NCBI GenBank assembly: GCA_020029625.1
Contig: JAIBJP010000076.1
Location: forward strand, 1 to 8,682
Length of the DNA: 8,682 nt
Source of the DNA: Actinomycetota bacterium
Lineage (GTDB): Bacteria > Actinomycetota > Thermoleophilia > Gaiellales > Gaiellaceae
Direction of reading: 5' to 3'
Each line of letters opens with the position of its first letter. The stretch's first letter is position 1. The translations under genes were made by a program, and so were the position numbers. Below the pieces are notes generated by a model. That model was given only the letters and a program-made list of their open reading frames with translations. It did no database searches and was not told where the DNA came from. Shown here piece after piece: positions 1 through 5,575 of this stretch.

Positions 1-465
1 GTCGAGCTTGGAAACACAATCGTTCGTGCCCTCGCCACGCCTGGACACGCGCCGGCACACAACGCCTACGTCGTCGCCGACCGGCGGCGGGGAACGGAGG
101 AGCCCTGGCTCGTCTTCACCGGCGACTCGCTCCTCGTCGGCGACGTCGGTCGACCTGACCTGCACGCGGGCGGGGACCCCGAACTACGCGCGCGCGAACT
201 CTTTCGCTCGATCGGACGCCTGCTCGAGCTGCCGGACCACACCCTCGTCTACCCGAGTCATTTCGGCGGCTCCGTCTGCGGGCGGGCGCTATCGGCAAAC
301 CCCTTCTCCTCGATTGGCTTCGAGCGGGTCAACAACCAGGCCCTCGCTCATGCAGGAGAAGAGGCCTTTGTCCGCGCGCTTCTCGTCGACCTACCGCCGC
401 CTCCGGTCGACCAGACGGCGATCGTCGCAGCCAATAGACGCGGGCTTTCGCCGACCCAGGCATGA
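1..465 (+). CDS. MBL-fold hydrolase, ETHE1/persulfide dioxygenase-like (C-terminal part, gene begins before the window)
   Basis: Reading frame 1 is open from base 1 to TGA 463-465 and gives 154 residues without a start, so the N-terminal half lies upstream. The visible part has the late metal-binding motifs of the metallo-beta-lactamase fold: TPGHAPAH (His16, His20), FTGDSLLVGDVGRPDL (Asp42 is the bridging metal ligand) and YPSHFGGSVCG (His87). The GDVGRPDL signature is typical of the ETHE1/persulfide dioxygenase and rhodanese-associated MBL group, which oxidises glutathione or other low-molecular-weight persulfides to sulfite in the cytoplasm. The tail (DLPPPP...ANRRG) is also usual for this group, so the stop looks natural. 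The stop overlaps the next start as ATGA, which implies translational coupling to a transporter that itself carries a rhodanese domain. Persulfide oxidation is a family-based inference; the exact substrate cannot be read from this half. Confidence 0.85.
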   Translation, partial: VELGNTIVRALATPGHAPAHNAYVVADRRRGTEEPWLVFTGDSLLVGDVGRPDLHAGGDPELRARELFRSIGRLLELPDHTLVYPSHFGGSVCGRALSANPFSSIGFERVNNQALAHAGEEAFVRALLVDLPPPPVDQTAIVAANRRGLSPTQA

Positions 466-2168
466 GGACGGCGGGGATTCGCCTCGGGCTACGGGCGAAC
501 GCCGGTCAGTTCGCGCTTCTCGTTGCTCTGAACGCGTTCGTCGGGGCGATGGTCGGCCTCGAGCGCAGCGTCCTTCCGCTGATCGGGAAAGACGACTTCG
601 GCCTTTCCTCGAAGAGCGCCATCCTCTCCTTCGTCGTTGCCTTCGGCATTGCCAAGGCGGTCGCGAACCTGGCTGCAGGTGGCCTCGCCGAGCGGGTGGG
701 GAGAAAGCGTCTGCTTGTCCTCGGCTGGCTCTTTGCGCTGCCGGTTCCTCTTCTGATCGCCGTCGCTCCGAGTTGGTGGGTGATCGTCGCCGCCAACGTC
801 CTCCTCGGGCTGAATCAAGGATTGGCTTGGTCGATGACCGTCGTAATGAAGATCGACCTCGTCGGCCCTCGCCGTCGTGGGCTCGCGCTCGGGCTGAACG
901 AGTCGGCCGGGTATCTGGGCGTCGCGCTGACCGCCTTTGCAACCGGCGCGCTCGCCGCTACCTACGCGCCACGGACGCTGGTTTGGACTGGCGCGGCCGC
1001 CATCGCCGGATTGGGAACGCTCGTCTCGCTTCTCTTCATCCGCGATACGGGCGCTCATGTTGGCGAGGAGCAACGCTTACGGGGAGCGGCCGTGGCGAGC
1101 ACGCTGCGCTCGGCCTTCGTCCGTGGAACCGTGGGAGACCGCGTCCTGCGGGCCTGCTCGCAGGCAGGCCTCGTCAACAACCTCAACGATGCGCTCGCCT
1201 GGGGACTGGCCCCCCTCTACCTGGCGGCGAACGGCGCGAGCATCACGGAAGTAGGAATCGTCGCCGCCATCTACCCGGGGGTCTGGGGCCTGGGTCAGCT
1301 CGCGACCGGCGCCCTTTCAGATCACACCGGTCGAAAATCGTTGATCGCTAGCGGCATGCTGGTGCAGGCAGGCGCGCTTGCCCTACTCGTCGCCGGAGGC
1401 GGTGCGTTCATGCCTGCCCTCGGTGGGGCGATCCTCCTTGGCGTTGGTACGGCGCTCGTCTATCCGACCTTGATCGCTGCAGTCTCCGATGTGGCGCAGC
1501 CCGTCGACCGCGCCCAACTCGTCGGCGTCTACCGCTTCTGGCGCGACTTCGGCTTCGTCGTCGGGGCGGTCCTGGCGGGCACGATCGCCGATGCTTTCGG
1601 AAGCGGCGCGGCCATCGTCGTGGTCGCGGCTCTCACGGCGGGCAGCGGCATCTGGGTAGCGGCGACTCGTTGGGGGGAGCGCCCGCCTCCACTGCGCCGA
1701 ACGGCGTCCGAGCTACTTGCCGAGGCGCAGCGTCGGATCGCGCCGCGCCTCGATCCGGCAGAAGCGTTCGCCGCGTTCGGAGAAGGAGCTGCCCTCGTCG
1801 ACCTCCGATCCCAGGACGAGCGACGACGGGAGGGCATCATCCCGGGCTCGATTCACATCCCGCGGTCGGTCCTCGAGTGGCGACTCGACCCAGACTCGGG
1901 TTTTTCGAACCCCCACATCCGGCTCGAGCAGAGGATCATCGTCTTCTGTGCCCACGGCTTTTCCTCCAGCTTCGCGGCCGTCACTGTGCGCGATCTCGGG
2001 TGTCGGTCGTCGACCGACATGGTCGGCGGCTTCGCCGGTTGGAAGGCGGCCGGCCTTCCGGTGCTCGAACTGGACGAGGCGCAGGAGCTAAGCGAAGGCG
2101 AGCTGCCTGGAATGGGCGCGCCTGCATCGCGTGAAAACGAGAAGGAGGCAGGATGGCTGTCGAGGTAG
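462..2168 (+). CDS. MFS transporter with fused C-terminal rhodanese domain
   Basis: The 568-residue product has two parts. Residues ~15-400 are a major facilitator superfamily permease with about 12 hydrophobic segments. The loop 2-3 signature is at 73-83 (GGLAERVGRKR) and its counterpart in the second half begins at residue 283 (GALSDHTGRKS). Residues ~425-545 are a rhodanese-like domain: VDLRSQDERRREGIIPGSIHIP, then the active-site loop VFCAHGFSSS with Cys496 as the predicted persulfide-carrying residue, then MVGGFAGWKAAGLPV. The loop has the CxxGxS spacing, with Ser where many sulfurtransferases have Arg. The ATG at 462 overlaps the upstream stop (ATGA). No strong Shine-Dalgarno is visible, so translation is probably coupled. 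The fusion suggests export or import of a sulfur- (or selenium-) bearing compound coupled to sulfur transfer on the cytoplasmic face. Substrate and direction are unknown. Confidence 0.9.
   Translation: MRTAGIRLGLRANAGQFALLVALNAFVGAMVGLERSVLPLIGKDDFGLSSKSAILSFVVAFGIAKAVANLAAGGLAERVGRKRLLVLGWLFALPVPLLIAVAPSWWVIVAANVLLGLNQGLAWSMTVVMKIDLVGPRRRGLALGLNESAGYLGVALTAFATGALAATYAPRTLVWTGAAAIAGLGTLVSLLFIRDTGAHVGEEQRLRGAAVASTLRSAFVRGTVGDRVLRACSQAGLVNNLNDALAWGLAPLYLAANGASITEVGIVAAIYPGVWGLGQLATGALSDHTGRKSLIASGMLVQAGALALLVAGGGAFMPALGGAILLGVGTALVYPTLIAAVSDVAQPVDRAQLVGVYRFWRDFGFVVGAVLAGTIADAFGSGAAIVVVAALTAGSGIWVAATRWGERPPPLRRTASELLAEAQRRIAPRLDPAEAFAAFGEGAALVDLRSQDERRREGIIPGSIHIPRSVLEWRLDPDSGFSNPHIRLEQRIIVFCAHGFSSSFAAVTVRDLGCRSSTDMVGGFAGWKAAGLPVLELDEAQELSEGELPGMGAPASRENEKEAGWLSR
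2142..2148 (+). promoter_or_regulatory. Strong ribosome binding site for the ArsM-like methyltransferase
   Basis: AAGGAGG lies 4 nt before ATG 2153, inside the last codons of the MFS-rhodanese gene. It fixes the start of the downstream gene and gives a 16-bp gene overlap. Confidence 0.8.
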
Positions 2169-2941
2169 ATATCGACGTCGAGGTTCTGAAGTGCGAGATC
2201 AAGAAGACCTACGCGCGCGTTTCCCAAGAACCGGAGGAGGACTTCATCTTTCCGACCGGGCGCGCCTGGGTCCTTGACCTCGGCTACCCGCCCGAACTCG
2301 TCGACCGCCTACCCGAAGCGGCGGCCGAGTCGTTTGCCGGGGTAGCGAATCCCTTCGCGCTGGGGACACTCCAGCGCGGCGAGGCTGTCCTCGACGTCGG
2401 CTCGGGCGCAGGGACCGACTCCCTCGTGGCCGCTCAGATGGTGGGCGCCGAGGGGAGCGTCACGGGACTGGACATGACGCCAGAGATGCTTCGGAAGGCG
2501 CGAGCTGCCGCAGCCGAGATGGAGGCAACGAACGTAGCCTTCGTCGAGGGAGAGGCAGAAAGCTTGCCCTTTGAGGACGAGAGCTTCGACGTTGTCATCT
2601 CGAACGGCGTCATCGACCTCATTCCCGACAAGGACGCCGTGTTCTCCGAGATCCAGCGCGTGCTCCGCCCTGGTGGTCGTATCCAGATCGCCGACGTGAC
2701 GATCCAGAACCCTGTCTCAGAGGAAGGGCGGCGAAAGATCGACCTCTGGACTGGCTGAATTGCCGGCGCTCTGCTGGAAGCAGAGTACGCGCAGCTTCTC
2801 GAGCGACACGGATTCGAGCGGATCCAGACCGGCGATCTCGTGGAGACCTACGCTCGCTCAGCCTTTGAAGACACGCGCCGCAAAGCGGAGCAATACGGAG
2901 CCCGCGGTACCACTGTGAAAGCGTTCAAAAAACGGAGGTAG
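2153..2941 (+). CDS. ArsM-like SAM-dependent methyltransferase, predicted selenoprotein (Sec202 at in-frame TGA 2756-2758)
   Basis: From ATG 2153 the frame runs to TAG 2939-2941 (262 residues) with one internal TGA at codon 202. The N-terminal part is a class I SAM methyltransferase: a YARV...FPTGRAW lead-in, motif I VLDVGSGAGTD (79-89), the acidic ribose-binding region GLDMTPEM (Asp107), LPFEDESFDVVISNGVIDL (138-156) and LRPGG (171-175). This order matches ArsM/UbiE-like arsenite methyltransferase relatives. In that family the segment near residue 200 reads LWxxCIxGAL. Here it reads DLWTG-[TGA]-IAGALLEAEY, so TGA sits exactly at the conserved cysteine. The 60 residues after it (LLERHGFERI, a charged linker and a basic FKKRR end) continue the family's C-terminal domain. 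A hairpin follows the TGA at SECIS spacing. Read conventionally, the protein would stop at 2758 and lack the whole C-terminal section. Nearby genes use TGA as a normal stop, so general code reassignment is unlikely. A recent nonsense mutation is the main alternative. Confidence 0.82.
2756..2758 (+). other. In-frame TGA predicted to encode selenocysteine (methyltransferase Sec202)
   Basis: This codon aligns with the conserved Cys of the LWxxC-IxGAL motif of ArsM-like methyltransferases, which in characterised ArsM proteins is an arsenic-thiolate ligand. Coding sequence of family type continues in frame for 60 codons on its 3' side. Confidence 0.8.
2768..2786 (+). promoter_or_regulatory. Candidate bacterial SECIS hairpin for Sec202
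   Basis: CTCTGC (2769-2774) pairs perfectly with GCAGAG (2780-2785), extended by a G-U pair (2768/2786). The loop is TGGAA (2775-2779). The loop starts 16 nt after the TGA and has G at its second position. Both features match published bacterial SECIS models, in which a hairpin just downstream of UGA carries a conserved G early in the apical loop and binds SelB. The hairpin is inside the coding sequence, as is normal in bacteria. Assignment is by eye, without folding software. Confidence 0.7.
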
Positions 2942-2943
2942 AG

Positions 2944-3315
2944 ATGGCAGGCAGCGGCAAGGTCGTGATCAACCTGGCGACTGGATTGGAAGACGCGGAA
3001 CGCGTGACCGTGGCTTTCCTCGTCGGCGGAGCGGCCGCGGAGCAAGGAAAGACGGTGACCATGTTCTTGACCAAAGAGGCCGTGCGGCTTGCCCTGCCCG
3101 GCTATGGCAGCGCCGTCGCGTGCGACGGGTGTCCGCCAGTCGAGCGGCTGATGCAGCAATACGCGGACGGAGGGGGCGAGCTGCTCGTCTGCCCAATCTG
3201 CTTCAGCGCTCGAAAGCTTGACGACTCTCACCTAGTCGCAAATGCGAAGCTGGGCGGCGCCACCCCGCTCTGGGAGTGGATCGGGGAAGAGGCAGCAACC
3301 GTCTTCAGCTACTGA
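2944..3315 (+). CDS. DsrE-like sulfur relay protein with two CxxC motifs
   Basis: The 123-residue product fits the DsrE/DsrF/TusD-like fold. It has an N-terminal beta strand and helix (VVINLATGLEDAERVTVAFLVGGAAAEQGK), then TVTMFLTKEAVRL. Two cysteine pairs follow: C60-DG-C63 in VACDGCPPVERL and C83-PI-C86 in LLVCPICFSARK. The C-terminus is GATPLWEWIGEEAATVFSY. DsrE-family cysteines carry persulfide sulfur between partner proteins, so a role as sulfur (or selenium) carrier beside the rhodanese domain and the Sec proteins is a reasonable inference. The GGAGG at 2934-2938 overlaps the end of the preceding gene and lies 5 nt before ATG 2944. There is no membrane segment or signal peptide, so the protein is cytoplasmic. 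Confidence 0.85.
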   Translation: MAGSGKVVINLATGLEDAERVTVAFLVGGAAAEQGKTVTMFLTKEAVRLALPGYGSAVACDGCPPVERLMQQYADGGGELLVCPICFSARKLDDSHLVANAKLGGATPLWEWIGEEAATVFSY

Positions 3316-3327
3316 GGTCGGGGAGCG

Positions 3328-4146
3328 GTGAGCGTCTCACTCCAGCGGCCCCGCCGGCTTGAGGCCGCGGACATCGAGCGGCTGGATCCCTACGTCTTCA
3401 TGGCCGTGATCGGAAAGCGAGTGATCCATCCCGGCGGCCGGGCCGCAACGGAGCAGTTACTCGAGCGCGCAGCGATCGACCAGGACACCAAGGTGCTCGA
3501 CGTTGGATGCGGGGTTGGCACCACAGCGATCACTGTCGCCGAGCGCTTTGGCGCAGACGTCACCGCGGTCGACATCGAGCCCCTCATGCTGCGGCGAGCC
3601 CATGAAGCCGTAAACGCGGCGGATGCGGAGGAGAGCGTCCACGTCCGCCAAGGCGACATCCTGGCCCTCGACTTTCCTGACGACGCCTTCGACGTCGTCA
3701 TCGCCGAGGCCGTAACGATGTTCGTCGATCGATCTCGAGCCGCCGAGGAGCTCATCCGCGTCTGTCGTCCTGGCGGGCGCGTGCTCGCTACCGAATTCAT
3801 GTGGCGGCGCCCACCCAGCGAAGAAGCTCGAGAGATATTCCTCGGCCAGGTATGCCCAGGGCTCCGCTTCGACACAGCGGACGACTGGGTTCGGATCTAC
3901 ACGGAGGCGGGCCTCTCGAACATTGAGATCGACGACGGACCGTTCGAGATGATGACCCCGAAAGGATTCGTCCAGGACGAAGGATTCACGCGCAGCCTCT
4001 CAGTCATGGGACGGGTCATGACACGGCCCGCGTACGCAAAGAAGATGGCTTGGCTGATGCCACGGATGCGACGCGCCGTCCCTTACCTCGGCTACATCGT
4101 CATTAGTGGTGAGAAGCCGGCCCACACCGAGGCCCGAAACGAATAG
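3328..4146 (+). CDS. Class I SAM-dependent methyltransferase
   Basis: The 272-residue product starts with GTG at 3328; GAGG (3314-3317), over the previous stop, is a possible ribosome binding site. Motif I is VLDVGCGVG (56-64), followed by VTAVDIEPLMLRRA for SAM ribose binding, FPDDAFDVVIAEAVTMF (motif II region) and VCRPGGRVLATEF. The C-terminal half (GLRFDTADDWVRIYTEAGLSNIEI, then a basic helical section) resembles UbiE/Coq5-like small-molecule methyltransferases. No substrate-specific motif is recognised. It lies 12 bp after the DsrE-like gene and belongs to the same run. Two methyltransferases in one sulfur/selenium cluster suggest sequential methylation or two acceptors, which is inference. 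It ends at TAG 4144-4146, in the same frame as the downstream Sec-DCC gene. Confidence 0.85.
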   Translation: MSVSLQRPRRLEAADIERLDPYVFMAVIGKRVIHPGGRAATEQLLERAAIDQDTKVLDVGCGVGTTAITVAERFGADVTAVDIEPLMLRRAHEAVNAADAEESVHVRQGDILALDFPDDAFDVVIAEAVTMFVDRSRAAEELIRVCRPGGRVLATEFMWRRPPSEEAREIFLGQVCPGLRFDTADDWVRIYTEAGLSNIEIDDGPFEMMTPKGFVQDEGFTRSLSVMGRVMTRPAYAKKMAWLMPRMRRAVPYLGYIVISGEKPAHTEARNE

Positions 4147-4542
4147 CTGCTGAGCCTTGCGCGTCCCGCTCTCCTCTTTTCGGACGGCTGAAAGTTCTGC
4201 CGCTGGGCGGCGCGGGGCGTCGCCAGGCTCGACCGGCCCCAGCAGCTAGCCTTGCTTCCGCTTTCGGACCCGGAAGCCGATCAATTACTCGCATCCGTCC
4301 CGCAGGAGGCGCGCGGCGAATGTTGGTGGCTCGTCCTTCGCGATGGAAGACCGGTTTCCGGAGATCGCGGCGGAGGCGTGTCACTGTTCGCCGAGCTCCG
4401 CCTCACTCGCCCGCTTGGGCGCTCCTTGCGAACGCTCCGGGCATCCGCGCTTGTGGATGGGCTAAACCGACTCGTAGCTCGCCATCGGTCCTTCCTTGGA
4501 CACTCCGTTCCTGAGGGGGACGCGCCACGGGTTACCCCCTAA
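4147..4542 (+). CDS. DCC-family thiol-disulfide oxidoreductase (DUF393), predicted selenoprotein with U-K-F-C active site
   Basis: A frame open from just after TAG 4144-4146 to TAA 4540-4542 encodes about 131 residues with one internal TGA at 4189-4191. Translation gives RPALLFSDG-[TGA]-KFCRWAARRGVARL, then LALLPLSDPEADQLL, WWLVLRDGRPVSG, LTRPLGRSL, LVARHRSFLGHSVPE. This follows the DCC family throughout: a thioredoxin-like strand, the DGxCxFCRW redox motif, the xLPLxxPEADxLL segment, the LVxxDGxxxSG strand and the C-terminal ARxRxxLGxxVP helix. TGA replaces the first redox cysteine, giving a UxxC pair (Sec15-Cys18 if the start is 4147). The usual length is preserved. Without recoding, only an orphan C-terminal piece from TTG 4252 would be called. 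No ATG, GTG or TTG lies between the upstream stop and the TGA. The start is therefore probably CTG at 4147 or 4150, with GAGG at 4129-4132 as a distant possible RBS, and remains unproven. Confidence 0.75.
4189..4191 (+). other. In-frame TGA predicted to encode selenocysteine (DCC protein, first position of UxxC)
   Basis: The codon occupies the first cysteine position of the DCC-family CxFC redox motif; the second cysteine (TGC 4198-4200) is intact. Cys-to-Sec exchange at this position of a thioredoxin-fold redox pair is the classic pattern in selenoprotein oxidoreductases. Confidence 0.76.
4206..4224 (+). promoter_or_regulatory. Candidate bacterial SECIS hairpin for the DCC selenoprotein
   Basis: GGCGGCG (4206-4212) pairs with CGTCGCC (4218-4224) in a 7-bp stem with one G-U pair. 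The loop is CGGGG (4213-4217). After a G/A mismatch the stem can extend by three more pairs (4202-4204 with 4226-4228). The loop starts 21 nt after the TGA and has G at position 2, as in the hairpin of the methyltransferase gene. A competing shorter hairpin (4199-4211, loop TGG) begins its loop only 12 nt after the TGA and is less suitable. Confidence 0.65.
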
Positions 4543-4555
4543 GGCGGCAACCGCC
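4543..4555 (+). terminator. Short hairpin directly after the DCC stop codon
   Basis: GGCGG-CAA-CCGCC begins at the base after TAA 4540-4542. The stem is GC-rich but the following T-tract is poor (CCGTTATC), so it is at best a weak terminator or a 3'-end stabiliser for the selenoprotein operon. Confidence 0.4.
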
Positions 4556-4630
4556 CCGTTATCGACTTCCGCGATCCAATGCGCGAGGCCGGGTGCCGGC
4601 CCCCTTCTCCTCCCATGTGTCCAAGGGGTA

Positions 4631-4662
4631 ACGCGCCTGCGCCCCGTCGGGCACAGGCGCGT
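4631..4662. terminator. Bidirectional terminator hairpin between convergent genes
   Basis: ACGCGCCTG (4631-4639) pairs perfectly with CAGGCGCGT (4654-4662). Inside, GCCC/GGGC adds four pairs around a CGTC tetraloop. It lies 8 bp after the stop of the minus-strand hydrolase and about 90 bp after the DCC gene, the usual place for a shared terminator. No long T-tract follows on either strand. Confidence 0.6.
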
Positions 4663-4670
4663 CCGCGTCC

Positions 4671-5564
4671 TTATCGAGTTGCCGCCAGTGCGCTCCCCGC
4701 CGGCTGAGGCTCATGAGCGTTGGCAAAGCGCTGCACGAATGCGAGGGCCGTCTCGGCGACCTCACGCCAGCCGCTGTCGATCGTGAGCGCGTGCCCGCGA
4801 TTAGGGATCTCGACGATCTCGGTCACGGCCTCGTTGCGCTCCTGCTTCTTGTAGGAGGCGTTGGCGATGGCCCAGGGGACCGTGTGGTCCTTCTCGCCGG
4901 AGATGATCAGCAGCGGTCCCCGGTCGGGGTTCTTCGTGTCCACCTTCGCCTCGGTCCACGGGTTGAGATTGGCGGCTGCGGCCTGGAAGAGCGGCGCACC
5001 GGACGTAGGCACGGCGTAGGTCTCGTACAGCTCCTTGGCCTCGTCCTCGCTGACGGCGTTCGCGAAGGCAAACCGGAACTGCTCGTAAGTGAGCGGTACA
5101 GCGCGGTGGCGGTTGGCCGGGTTGCCTAGAACGGGCGACGCCGCCTTGAGCGCCGAGATGGGCAGCGGCAGCACGCCCCGGAAAGGCGCCGGGTCGACCG
5201 CCACGGACACGGCCGAGAGGCCGCGTCCGGCGAGCATCTGCGTGAGTAGGCCTCCGAAGGAGTGCCCGATCACTGCTGGCTTGTTTTCCAGACCCCCAAT
5301 GATCTCGGCGAAATGGTCGGCCACCTGTCCGATGGTCTTCTTCGCGAAGACCTCGGGGTTGGCCTTGGCCTCCTCGACGGTCTCGGGGTCATCCGGCCAT
5401 CCCGGCGTCAACGCCGTGTAGCCGGCCTCCTCGAAGACCGCCGCCCAGCGGTCCCAACTGTTTGGCAGCAGCCAGAGTCCGTGCACGAAGACGACCGGCG
5501 TGCGGCCGGTCTCGTTGCAGCGATCGATCTGCTCTGCAGTCGTGGGATCCATGGATTCGGACAT
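4671..5564 (-). CDS. Alpha/beta hydrolase fold protein (esterase/lipase-like)
   Basis: The 297-residue product has the canonical alpha/beta hydrolase order: a strand with the HG oxyanion element (VVFVHGLWLLPNSW, His28-Gly29), the nucleophile elbow GHSFG (Ser102), SGEKDHTVP with the acid Asp226, and NRGHALT with the catalytic His258. No signal peptide or membrane segment is seen, so it is probably cytoplasmic. Conserved GWPDDPETVEEA and HFAEIIGGL segments put it with unspecific hydrolases of soil actinobacteria; the substrate is unknown. A very good ribosome binding site (AGGAGG, complement of ~5569-5575) lies about 5 nt before the ATG at 5564. A second ATG four codons further in is less well placed. 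It converges on the selenoprotein cluster and is transcribed separately, so a shared function is not indicated. Confidence 0.92.
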   Translation of the reverse strand: MSESMDPTTAEQIDRCNETGRTPVVFVHGLWLLPNSWDRWAAVFEEAGYTALTPGWPDDPETVEEAKANPEVFAKKTIGQVADHFAEIIGGLENKPAVIGHSFGGLLTQMLAGRGLSAVSVAVDPAPFRGVLPLPISALKAASPVLGNPANRHRAVPLTYEQFRFAFANAVSEDEAKELYETYAVPTSGAPLFQAAAANLNPWTEAKVDTKNPDRGPLLIISGEKDHTVPWAIANASYKKQERNEAVTEIVEIPNRGHALTIDSGWREVAETALAFVQRFANAHEPQPAGSALAATR

Positions 5565-5575
5565 CCGTTCCTCCT

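Noticed and set aside
8..1351. Long plus-strand open frame of 447 codons
   Set aside because: Arginine/serine-rich, low-information translation overlapping the MBL and MFS genes, whose motifs are clear in the other frames; a GC-rich shadow frame.
2153..2758. 201-residue methyltransferase ending at TGA 2758 as the complete gene
   Set aside because: It would cut the protein at a conserved motif and leave 180 bp of in-frame family-like sequence plus a SECIS-like hairpin unexplained.
4252..4542. Stand-alone 96-residue protein starting at TTG 4252
   Set aside because: It begins in the middle of the DCC fold; the redox motif and first helix lie upstream in the same frame beyond TGA 4189-4191.
2153..4542. 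Genome-wide reassignment of TGA as a sense codon
   Set aside because: TGA serves as a normal stop for the MBL gene (463-465) and the DsrE-like gene (3313-3315), both at family-typical ends.
4531..4632. Inverted pair GTTACCCC (4531-4538) / GGGGTAAC (4625-4632) as mobile-element ends
   Set aside because: Only 8 bp, no target duplication and no transposase; probably chance or part of the 3'-end structures.
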